In this document: in pieces, positions 1 to 6,393 of the stretch
Layout of the letters: each line of letters opens with the position of its first letter
Numbering within the stretch: position 1 is the stretch's first letter
DNA from: Streptomyces griseus
GTDB taxonomy: Bacteria > Bacteroidota > Bacteroidia > Chitinophagales > Chitinophagaceae
Assembly (NCBI GenBank): GCA_943323705.2
Contig: CALPIT020000032.1
Span: forward strand, 1-15,302
Direction: 5' to 3'
DNA: 15,302 bases
Made by a program: the position numbers and the translations under genes
The notes under the pieces: generated by a model
Told to the model about the DNA's origin: nothing
What the model saw: only the letters and a program-made list of their open reading frames with translations
The model's database searches: none

Positions 1-15
1 TAAAAGCAATAAAAA

Positions 16-357
16 ATGAGCAAACTTCGTCGTCATCTAAGCGGTAATACCAGCAGTTCAGTTGAGCCCAAAAAACTTTCAGATTTGAAAGCAAAAACAG
101 GTAACCTGTACGAATCTATAGCTGTGATTGCAAAGAGAGCCAATCAGATTAACATCTCTATTAAAGAGGAGTTACACAACAAATTGGAAGAATTCGCTAG
201 TCATACAGACAGCCTTGAAGAAATTCATGAAAATAAAGAACAAATAGAAATCTCTCGTGCTTACGAAAGAATGCCTAATCCATCTTTATTAGCAACAACA
301 GAATTTCTAGAAGACAAGGTTTATTTCCGTAAAAATGAGGAAAATCTTTTCAGCTAA
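16..357 (+). CDS. rpoZ: RNA polymerase omega-like subunit (RpoZ/Rpb6 family)
   Basis: A 113-residue cytoplasmic protein of the omega/Rpb6 type, which helps assemble and stabilise RNA polymerase by clamping the beta' subunit. Residues about 28-45 hold the recognisable core (TGNLYES, then KRANQI at 40-45), matching the omega pattern of a basic patch followed by A-x-Q-I/L. The rest is the helical, charged extension typical of Bacteroidota omega proteins, including an IEIS segment and a C-terminal EDKVYFR. The ATG at 16 has A-rich sequence upstream and no Shine-Dalgarno. A TAA at 1-3 could be the stop of an upstream gene; from memory bamD often precedes rpoZ in this phylum, but that gene is outside the window. 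coaBC follows on the same strand after 74 bp, behind a hairpin. The family call is confident; sequence similarity to E. coli RpoZ is low. Confidence 0.88.
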   Translation: MSKLRRHLSGNTSSSVEPKKLSDLKAKTGNLYESIAVIAKRANQINISIKEELHNKLEEFASHTDSLEEIHENKEQIEISRAYERMPNPSLLATTEFLEDKVYFRKNEENLFS

Positions 358-406
358 GAAATTGTATCAATAAACGGATACTTTAAAATACTTGTTATAA
401 TTTTAA

Positions 407-431
407 CCCCGTCATTACGACGGGGTATTTT
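407..431 (+). terminator. GC-rich hairpin between rpoZ and coaBC, possible terminator or attenuator
   Basis: Perfect 7-bp stem CCCCGTC (407-413) / GACGGGG (419-425) with a 5-nt loop ATTAC, followed by the short T-rich run TATTTT (426-431). The coaBC ATG begins at 432, so the start codon sits inside the would-be U-tract. It may end rpoZ transcripts. In read-through mRNA it would sit where a ribosome has to land. Confidence 0.6.
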
Positions 432-1625
432 ATGTTAAAAGGAAAAAAAATATTATTAGGAATTACAGGAAGCATAGCAGCATACAAAACGGCTTCACTT
501 GTTCGTTTGCTCGTAAAAGCTGGCGCAGAGGTTAAGATTGTAATGACACCTGCTGCAGTTGATTTTGTGGCCCCACTTACGTTATCTACTTTATCTAAAA
601 ATGAAGTATTACATAAACTTTCGGAAAATGATTCATGGTCGAATCATGTGATGCTTGGAAGATGGGCCGATTTGATGATTATAGCTCCATTGACTTGTAA
701 TACTTTGGCTAAAATGTCAAATGGCATTTGTGATAACTTGTTGATGGCTGCTTATCTTTCTGCGACTTGTCCGGTAGTGACAGCTCCTGCAATGGATGAG
801 GACATGTGGTACCATTCTTCAACTCAAATCAATCTTGAAAAAATTCAATCATTTGGGAATAAAGTTATACCTGTTGAAAATGGTGAATTGGCAAGTGGTT
901 TGATAGGTCCTGGTAGAATGGCTGAGCCTGAAACCATAATAAATTGGGTTGTAGATTTTTTTCAGCATGCCAACCAACTTTCGGGAAAGAAAGTGTTAAT
1001 CACTGCTGGTCCTACTTATGAAGCTATCGACCCAGTTCGTTTTATAGGCAATCATTCATCCGGTAAAATGGGGATTGCTTTGGCCATCGAATTTTTAAAA
1101 CGAGGTGCTCATGTTACTTTAGTTTGTGGGCCCGTTTCAATTCCTGTGCCCTTCGGTATCAAACATTTGCCTGTTGTATCCGCCGCTGAAATGTATGATG
1201 CTTGTGTAAAAGAATTTGAAAATACAGATATCGCTGTCATGAGTGCGGCAGTTGCAGATTATACAATAAAATCACCAGCAGAAAATAAAATCAAAAAATC
1301 TACAGACACGCTGACGCTAGAACTTGAAAAAACAAAAGACATTTTGAAATCTTTGGGTGCTATAAAAAAAGACAATCAAATGCTCATTGGTTTTGCACTG
1401 GAAACAGAAAATGAAATTGAAAATGCAAAAGCAAAATTAGTTTCTAAAAATGCAGATTATATTGTTTTGAATTCAATGAAAGATGATGGTTCAGGGTTTG
1501 GAAAAGACACCAATAAAATAACAATATTTTCAAAAAATGGCGACAGTTTTTCATTTGAAACCAAATCAAAGTCAGCTGTTGCTGAGGATATCATCAATAC
1601 GATTCTGAATAAAAAAGAAAAATAA
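432..1625 (+). CDS. coaBC: Bifunctional phosphopantothenoylcysteine decarboxylase / phosphopantothenate-cysteine ligase
   Basis: CoaBC (Dfp) carries out two consecutive steps of coenzyme A synthesis. It ligates cysteine to 4'-phosphopantothenate, then decarboxylates the product to 4'-phosphopantetheine in an FMN-dependent reaction. The N-terminal flavoprotein domain (about 1-175) shows GITGSIAAYK at 10-19, the catalytic His in SNHVMLGRWAD (H72), a PAMDEDMW segment at 119-126 and GPGRMAEP at 159-166. The ligase domain (about 185-390) shows VLITAGPTYE, NHSSGKMG at 207-214, SAAVADY at 271-277 and KIKK at 286-289. At 397 residues it has the usual length. Two decarboxylase residues differ from E. 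coli: the flap Cys (C158) is Ser155 and the PAMN Asn (N125) is Asp122. The start at 432 gives exactly the family N-terminus even though a hairpin ends 6 nt upstream. The DUF4835 gene follows after 31 bp and may be co-transcribed. Confidence 0.97.
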   Translation: MLKGKKILLGITGSIAAYKTASLVRLLVKAGAEVKIVMTPAAVDFVAPLTLSTLSKNEVLHKLSENDSWSNHVMLGRWADLMIIAPLTCNTLAKMSNGICDNLLMAAYLSATCPVVTAPAMDEDMWYHSSTQINLEKIQSFGNKVIPVENGELASGLIGPGRMAEPETIINWVVDFFQHANQLSGKKVLITAGPTYEAIDPVRFIGNHSSGKMGIALAIEFLKRGAHVTLVCGPVSIPVPFGIKHLPVVSAAEMYDACVKEFENTDIAVMSAAVADYTIKSPAENKIKKSTDTLTLELEKTKDILKSLGAIKKDNQMLIGFALETENEIENAKAKLVSKNADYIVLNSMKDDGSGFGKDTNKITIFSKNGDSFSFETKSKSAVAEDIINTILNKKEK

Positions 1626-1656
1626 GATTTTGTTTTCATCTTAAAACATTTGCATT

Positions 1657-2574
1657 ATGAAGAGAATACTAACGTTGGCAATTATTTTATTATCAGGTCA
1701 AATGTTACATGCACAAGAGCTTCAAGCGCGTGTTACGGTTGCTACTACAAGAGTGGCGAATAATGTAAATAGATCTGCTTTTCAAACACTTCAGGCTTCG
1801 TTAAATAATTTTTTAAATAACCGCAAATGGACTTCAGAAACTTACGGTGCCAATGAAAAAATCCAGTGCAATATTTTGCTTAATCTTGAATCTACTGATG
1901 AATTGAATGTGTATAGTTCGTCAATTACTATTCAATCGGCAAGACCCGTTTTTAATACATCTTATTTGTCGCCTATCATCAATTACAAAGACGATAATTT
2001 TACATTTAAATATCTGGAGTTTCAGCAGTTGGATTTTAATGAAAACAGGGTGTCAGGCAATGATGCACTTGCATCTAACCTAACTGCCGTGTTTGCTTAT
2101 TATGCATATATGATTATAGGATTTGATGCACTTTCATTTGCACCACACGGGGGTGATCCTTATTTTCAAAAAGCACAAAACATAGTGAATAATGCACCAG
2201 ACGGCAGGTCTATAACCGGTTGGAAAGCTTTCGATGGAATCAGAAACAGGTATTGGCTAGTGACTAATATATTAGATGCGAGGTATGGTGTGATGCAGGA
2301 TATTTTTTATAGTTATTACCGCAATTCTTTAGATAATTTTTATCAAGATGATAAGAAAGCCCGTTCAGAAATGTTGTCTGTTTTGAATCAACTTGATGCT
2401 TTCAATGCAGAGAATCCAAATACGATGATCAATCAATTTTTTTTACAAGGAAAATCCAATGAGTTGATTAAATTGTTTTCTAAAGCTGCACCAGCAGATA
2501 AAGCACGCGCAGTAGATGTATTGAGCAGACTAGATTTAACCAATGCTTCCAAATATAAAGAACAACTGAAATGA
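1657..2574 (+). CDS. Exported DUF4835-family protein (possibly PorD-type)
   Basis: A 305-residue exported protein with a signal peptide (MKR, a hydrophobic stretch, then LHA before Gln20). After it comes the pattern I recognise from the DUF4835 family: an early QELQARVTV strand, a region with NNRKW and EKIQCNI (about 55-70), and a central YYAYMIIGFDALSF segment. The family is restricted to Bacteroidota and commonly lies just after coaBC, as here. I recall some annotations naming it PorD, a type IX secretion component. I cannot verify that here and nothing in the sequence proves it, so I give no symbol. It is probably periplasmic or outer-membrane associated. Its last codons overlap the next gene's start (ATGA at 2571-2574), so the two are translationally coupled. 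The family call is fairly sure; the function is not established. Confidence 0.82.
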   Translation: MKRILTLAIILLSGQMLHAQELQARVTVATTRVANNVNRSAFQTLQASLNNFLNNRKWTSETYGANEKIQCNILLNLESTDELNVYSSSITIQSARPVFNTSYLSPIINYKDDNFTFKYLEFQQLDFNENRVSGNDALASNLTAVFAYYAYMIIGFDALSFAPHGGDPYFQKAQNIVNNAPDGRSITGWKAFDGIRNRYWLVTNILDARYGVMQDIFYSYYRNSLDNFYQDDKKARSEMLSVLNQLDAFNAENPNTMINQFFLQGKSNELIKLFSKAAPADKARAVDVLSRLDLTNASKYKEQLK

Positions 2575-2918
2575 GAAATCTTTTTTCTTTCCTGATATTA
2601 AGTGCCGTTTTTTTTTCTTGTTCAGAAAAGAAACAATTTCCTGCAGATATTATCAAGCCAGAAAAAATGAAATTGGTGATGTGGGATTTTGTTAAGGCAG
2701 ATGTATTATCTGAAGAATTTATCAAAAGAGAACATCCGGGTACAGATACTTTGGAGAATGTAAAAATGCAGCAAATTATTTTCAACAAATACAACATTTC
2801 AAAAGCAGCATTTTATAAAAGTTACGAATATTATTATAAGCATCCTGATTTGATGAATGCTTTATTGGACAGTATTACAGCTTCACAAAACAAGATAACC
2901 GTTTTTCAGAAAGATTAA
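2571..2918 (+). CDS. Small lipoprotein, DUF4296-like
   Basis: A 115-residue protein with a short hydrophobic signal ending in VFFSC, where Cys17 is the likely lipidated residue, followed by the charged SEKKQ. The mature part resembles DUF4296: an early PxxxIKPEKM segment, a WDFVKADVL helix, IIFNKYNISKAAFYKSYEYYYKHP (an F/Y-rich helical block at roughly 67-90) and a C-terminal helix. The family is found in Bacteroidota and has no known function. The lipobox is loose because Phe occupies the -2 position, yet phylum lipoproteins often show this. The ATG lies inside the stop region of the preceding DUF4835 gene (4-bp overlap), which suggests the two exported proteins are made together and may interact. 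Only 14 bp separate it from scoA, so it may share that transcript. Confidence 0.75.
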   Translation: MRNLFSFLILSAVFFSCSEKKQFPADIIKPEKMKLVMWDFVKADVLSEEFIKREHPGTDTLENVKMQQIIFNKYNISKAAFYKSYEYYYKHPDLMNALLDSITASQNKITVFQKD

Positions 2919-2932
2919 ACTTTAATCAAACT

Positions 2933-3625
2933 ATGAGTAAAATATATCAAAATGCAGATGATGCTATTTCAGATATTCAGGATGGGGCGGTGTTGATGTT
3001 AGGCGGATTTGGACTTTGTGGCATACCAGAAAATTGCATTACGGCTTTGGTAAAAAAAGCAGTAAAACAACTTACTTGCATTTCAAATAATGCAGGCGTT
3101 GACGATTTCGGAATTGGTTTAATGTTGCAACAAAAACAAGTTAAGAAAATGATTTCATCTTATGTTGGTGAAAATGCGGAATTCGAAAGACAATTATTAA
3201 GCGGTGAACTTGAAGTTGAATTGATTCCACAAGGCACATTGGCGACAAGATGTATGGCTGCAGGATATGGAATGCCAGCAATATATACGCCAGCAGGAGT
3301 GGGAACAGAAGTTGCTATAGGAAAAGAAGTCAGGAATTTCAATGGAAAAGATTATTTATTGGAGATGGCCTTTGATGCAGACTTCGCAATCGTTAAAGCA
3401 TGGAAAGGAGATACAATGGGGAATTTGATTTTTAAGGATACGGCAAGAAATTTCAATCCTTTAATGGCGATGGCCGGAAAAATAACCATTGCAGAAGTAG
3501 AACATCTTGTGCCTGTTGGAGAATTAGACCCCAATCATATTCATACACCAGGTATTTATGTACAAAGAATTTTTGAAGGGAAAAATTATGAAAAGAGAAT
3601 TGAGCAGTTGACGTTGAGTAAGTAA
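2933..3625 (+). CDS. scoA: 3-oxoacid (succinyl-CoA:acetoacetate) CoA-transferase subunit A
   Basis: The alpha subunit (230 residues) of a class I CoA-transferase, which with ScoB moves CoA between succinyl-CoA and acetoacetate or a similar 3-oxoacid in the cytoplasm. Diagnostic segments are GGFGLCGIPEN at 24-34, SNNAG at about 51-55, and AGYGMPAIYTPAGVGT in the middle of the chain. The length is normal for a separate alpha subunit. The start at 2933 gives the standard MSKIYxNAxxA N-terminus. The partner scoB lies downstream on the same strand. The subunit genes are usually adjacent or nearly so, but here a 127-bp spacer full of short repeats lies between them. Substrate preference (acetoacetate or another 3-oxoacid) cannot be fixed from sequence, so scoA/atoD naming is by similarity. 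Confidence 0.93.
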   Translation: MSKIYQNADDAISDIQDGAVLMLGGFGLCGIPENCITALVKKAVKQLTCISNNAGVDDFGIGLMLQQKQVKKMISSYVGENAEFERQLLSGELEVELIPQGTLATRCMAAGYGMPAIYTPAGVGTEVAIGKEVRNFNGKDYLLEMAFDADFAIVKAWKGDTMGNLIFKDTARNFNPLMAMAGKITIAEVEHLVPVGELDPNHIHTPGIYVQRIFEGKNYEKRIEQLTLSK

Positions 3626-3629
3626 AATA

Positions 3630-3668
3630 GGTTACAATGGTTCAAAAGGTTCAATAAGTTCAAAAGGT
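3630..3668 (+). repeat. 9-bp tandem repeat GGTTCAAAA, about four units
   Basis: Four consecutive 9-bp units begin 4 bases after the scoA stop: GGTTACAAT (3630-3638, degenerate), GGTTCAAAA (3639-3647), GGTTCAATA (3648-3656) and AGTTCAAAA (3657-3665), followed by GGT. The array is intergenic and immediately precedes the A/C-only array. Confidence 0.85.
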
Positions 3669-3675
3669 CTTAACG

Positions 3676-3745
3676 CCAAACACCAAACAACAAACACCAA
3701 ACACCAAACAACAAACCACAAACACCAAACAACAAACCACAAACA
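3676..3745 (+). repeat. 21-bp tandem repeat in an A/C-only stretch, three units
   Basis: Positions 3676-3745 contain only A and C, 70 nt without a G or T on the plus strand. Three 21-bp units are visible: 3679-3699, 3700-3720 and 3721-3741. The last two are identical (AACACCAAACAACAAACCAC then A). The first differs only by a shuffled CA near its end. The array ends 7 nt before the scoB ATG, with only TTTTTAA between. As mRNA it could not form internal base pairs. Confidence 0.9.
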
Positions 3746-3752
3746 TTTTTAA

Positions 3753-4409
3753 ATGGCTTTAGATAAATTTCAAATTGCCCAAAGAATTGCTAAAGAACTG
3801 AAAGACGGTTTTTACGTGAATTTGGGTATCGGTATTCCAACATTAGTAGCGAATTATGTTCCAGAAGGTATCAATGTTACTTTGCAAAGCGAAAATGGTT
3901 TGTTAGGAATGGGACCATTTCCAAAAGAAGGAAAACAGGATGCAGATTTGATAAATGCAGGTAAACAAACGATTACCACAATCCCCGGTTCTTCTTTTTT
4001 TGACAGTGCCATGAGTTTTGGCATGATACGTTCTGGTAAAGTAGATCTTACTGTTTTAGGAGCTATGGAGGTTAGTGAAAATGGAGATATTGCCAACTGG
4101 AAAATTCCTGGCAAAATGGTCAAAGGAATGGGAGGCGCTATGGATCTTGTGGCAAGTGCAAAAAATATCGTAGTGGCGATGATGCATACCAACCCAAAAG
4201 GGGAAAGTAAGTTACTGAAAGAGTGTCAACTACCGATTACGGGTATACGATGCGTGAAGAAAATTGTAACAGAACTTGCAGTGCTGGAAATAGATAAAAC
4301 AGGATTTAAATTGCTTGAAAGAGCTCCAGGTGTAACGGTAGAAGAAATTGTATCCAAGACTGCAGGTAATTTAATTGTTGAAGGAGAGGTGCCGGAAATG
4401 GTATTTTAA
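3753..4409 (+). CDS. scoB: 3-oxoacid (succinyl-CoA:acetoacetate) CoA-transferase subunit B
   Basis: The beta subunit (218 residues) of the CoA-transferase begun by scoA. It carries the catalytic glutamate that forms the enzyme-CoA thioester: the SENGLLGMGP block at 46-55 places it at Glu47. The GIGIPT segment at 25-30 and a C-terminal LLERAPGVTVEEI block are also typical of the family. The start at 3753 gives the expected MALDKFQIAQRIA N-terminus. Directly upstream lies TTTTTAA and then the 70-nt A/C-only repeat, so there is no Shine-Dalgarno and the leader is unstructured. It is probably on the same transcript as scoA, since no terminator is visible between them. A strong bidirectional terminator follows the stop. 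Assignment to succinyl-CoA/acetoacetate rather than another acid pair is by similarity only. Confidence 0.94.
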   Translation: MALDKFQIAQRIAKELKDGFYVNLGIGIPTLVANYVPEGINVTLQSENGLLGMGPFPKEGKQDADLINAGKQTITTIPGSSFFDSAMSFGMIRSGKVDLTVLGAMEVSENGDIANWKIPGKMVKGMGGAMDLVASAKNIVVAMMHTNPKGESKLLKECQLPITGIRCVKKIVTELAVLEIDKTGFKLLERAPGVTVEEIVSKTAGNLIVEGEVPEMVF

Positions 4410-4454
4410 TTATCAATTGTGGAGGTATCATCAACTCAAAATATTTTAAAAAGT

Positions 4455-4478
4455 AAAGCCCCTAAATTTCGGGGCTTT
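4455..4478. terminator. Bidirectional rho-independent terminator between scoB and pckA
   Basis: Perfect 8-bp stem AAAGCCCC (4455-4462) / GGGGCTTT (4471-4478) around an 8-nt loop. On the plus strand it is followed by TTTGCTTTT. On the minus strand it is followed by CTTTTTAAAATATT. It lies between two convergent genes, 45 bp after the scoB stop and 23 bp before the pckA stop, and can serve both. Confidence 0.9.
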
Positions 4479-4501
4479 GCTTTTGTTGTGTTTTCTCATG
4501 T

Positions 4502-6106
4502 TTAAATTTTAGGTGCTGCAGCTAAAGTTTCTGCATTTACACCTGCTGCATATTTCTCAAAGTTTTTAATAAACTGTGCTGCCAAATCTTTTGCTTTTTT
4601 ATCATAGTCTTCTTTATTTGTCCAAGTGTTTCTTGGATTTAGAATTTCTGCCGGAACATTCGGACAAGTTGTTGGCATCAACATTCCAAATACTGGATGG
4701 GCTTCAAATTGAAGGTCATTAAGTTTGTTCTCTAAAGCAGCTGTAATCATGGCTCTTGTGTAAGAAAGTTTCATACGTTGCCCAACGCCATAAGGGCCAC
4801 CACTCCAGCCTGTATTGATCATCCATACATTTACCTGATGTTCTTTCATTTTTTTTCCTAGCATCTCTGCGTATTTCCCCGGATGCAATGGCATGAATGG
4901 AGCGCCAAAGCAAGCGCTAAATGTAGATTTAGGTTCGGTTACACCAGCTTCAGTTCCCGCTACTTTAGCCGTATATCCACTGATAAATTGATACATGGCT
5001 TGTCCAGGATTCAATTTGCTGATGGGAGGCAAAATGCCATAAGCATCAGCAGTTAGGAAGAATATATTTTTTGGGGTCTTGCCAATAGACGGCTCTAGTG
5101 CATTACTGATGAATGATAGGGGATAGCTCACTCTTGTGTTTTCTGTAATGGCTTTGCTATGAAAATCAATTGTATTTGTTCCATTGACAAGTGTTACATT
5201 TTCAACGAGTGCGCCTGGCTTTATCGCATGGAATATTTCTGGTTCTTTTTCTTCGCTTAAGTCAATTGTTTTTGCATAACAACCACCTTCGAAATTGAAA
5301 ACAGTTTCATCATTCCATCCATGTTCGTCATCACCAATTAAGCTTCTGTTTGGGTCGGCACTTAATGTAGTTTTACCCGTTCCGCTCAATCCGAAAAATA
5401 TGGCTGTGTCGCCTTCTTTACCCATATTGGCTGAGCAGTGCATGCTCAGTACATTTTTTTCATGAGGAAGAATGAAATTTAAAATAGTAAATATGCCTTT
5501 TTTAATTTCACCGGTATAACCAGTTCCTCCAATGAGTATCAGTTTCTTTTTAAAACTAACCATGGCGAAATTGTGTTGTCTGGTGCCATCCGTTTTTGGA
5601 TCGGCTTTGAAATTTGGGGCCTGAATAATCTGCCATTCTGGAACGAAATTTTCCAATTCATTTTCTGTTGGCCTTAAAAACATATTGTATGCAAACAAAT
5701 TACTCCATGGATTTTCATTGATTACGCGAATATTAATTCTGTATTTTGAGTCAGCACAAGCATAACAATCTCTAACCCAGATTTCTTTTTCAGAAAGATA
5801 AGTTGTTAGCTTTTGATGCATGTTATCAAAAATAGACTCTTCAATTGGCAGGTTAAATTCATTCCAATGAACGCTGTCTTTGGTGATGTCGTCTTTTACG
5901 ATGAATTTGTCTTTTGGACTTCTACCAGTAAATTCCCCGGTATTGATGAGTAATGCTCCTGTATCATTTAAAACACCCTCTTTGCGCTGTAGGGCTTGTG
6001 AGGTAAGTTCTGATGGCTTCAATTGATAGTGAACCGTTTGGTTGTTTTTTAAGCCCAGTTCTTGTAATGATGACAATGGAACTTCAGTTGTTTGTATAGC
6101 TGGCAT
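4502..6106 (-). CDS. pckA: ATP-dependent phosphoenolpyruvate carboxykinase
   Basis: PckA converts oxaloacetate plus ATP to PEP, ADP and CO2, the entry step of gluconeogenesis; it can also run in reverse in fermenting Bacteroidota. At 534 residues it has the normal length of the ATP-type enzyme. Visible active-site elements are TGRSPKDK with Arg62 (substrate binding), GYTGE at 196-200 and Lys203 (metal ligand), SMHCSAN with His223, the P-loop GLSGTGKT at 239-246, the kinase-2 segment LIGDDEHGW at 256-264, and NTRVSYP with Arg325. No expected residue is missing. The start at 6106 fits the family N-terminus, and a TAnnTTTG promoter box lies 27-34 bp upstream of it. It is a single-gene unit, divergent from pepP and convergent with scoB, with which it shares a terminator. 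Confidence 0.98.
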   Translation of the reverse strand: MPAIQTTEVPLSSLQELGLKNNQTVHYQLKPSELTSQALQRKEGVLNDTGALLINTGEFTGRSPKDKFIVKDDITKDSVHWNEFNLPIEESIFDNMHQKLTTYLSEKEIWVRDCYACADSKYRINIRVINENPWSNLFAYNMFLRPTENELENFVPEWQIIQAPNFKADPKTDGTRQHNFAMVSFKKKLILIGGTGYTGEIKKGIFTILNFILPHEKNVLSMHCSANMGKEGDTAIFFGLSGTGKTTLSADPNRSLIGDDEHGWNDETVFNFEGGCYAKTIDLSEEKEPEIFHAIKPGALVENVTLVNGTNTIDFHSKAITENTRVSYPLSFISNALEPSIGKTPKNIFFLTADAYGILPPISKLNPGQAMYQFISGYTAKVAGTEAGVTEPKSTFSACFGAPFMPLHPGKYAEMLGKKMKEHQVNVWMINTGWSGGPYGVGQRMKLSYTRAMITAALENKLNDLQFEAHPVFGMLMPTTCPNVPAEILNPRNTWTNKEDYDKKAKDLAAQFIKNFEKYAAGVNAETLAAAPKI

Positions 6107-6132
6107 AGCGTTGTTGTAGTTTAGTGCTCAAA

Positions 6133-6140
6133 CAAAGGTA
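6133..6140 (-). promoter_or_regulatory. Bacteroidota -7 promoter box for pckA
   Basis: On the minus strand this reads TACCTTTG, a full match to the Bacteroidota consensus TAnnTTTG. Transcription would start about 5-8 nt downstream, giving a 5' leader of roughly 20 nt before the pckA ATG at 6106. I see no good TTTG -33 element at the usual 19-21 nt spacing; the nearest T-rich candidate is TTTTTCC (minus strand, about 6166-6172). The single 8-mer match is suggestive, not proof. Confidence 0.55.
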
Positions 6141-6393
6141 ATCATCGATAATTTATAAAAAGGCTGGAAAAAGAGTATCAAAATTAAAAAAAATCAAAAA
6201 ATAACAAATAAAGTTGTCTTATATTTAATATCGTCTAACAATATTTTTTTGTCGGTTAGTGTTTTGCCACATTTGTTAAACAGTAATTATTTTTCAAAAA
6301 AATCAACATTTTTTTTAGCCGTGTATCAATGTAGGATAATAATGTATCTTGTAAACTTATTTTTATCACTTACAATCAGAAAAAATATCAGCA
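6141..6393. other. A/T-rich divergent intergenic region between pckA and pepP
   Basis: With the pckA box this makes 287 bp without a gene. It is rich in A- and T-tracts, for example around 6181-6210 and 6242-6250, which may bend the DNA. It contains an A/T-only hairpin at 6296-6316 (AAAAAAAT, loop CAAC, ATTTTTTT). Toward pepP, possible weak -7 boxes are TATCTTGT (6345-6352) and TATTTTTA (6358-6365), both imperfect matches to TAnnTTTG. I see no convincing operator or riboswitch. The pepP promoter must lie here but I cannot place it. Confidence 0.5.

Noticed and set aside
3676..3745. CRISPR array
   Set aside because: The 21-bp units abut with no unique spacers, the sequence is low complexity, and there are no cas genes.
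4719..4913. Minus-strand 64-residue frame inside pckA
   Set aside because: It is a shifted frame of pckA, whose own product is a full-length enzyme with every active-site residue.
6296..6316. Rho-independent terminator between pckA and pepP
   Set aside because: The stem has no G-C pairs and the region separates two divergent genes, so there is no transcript to end there.
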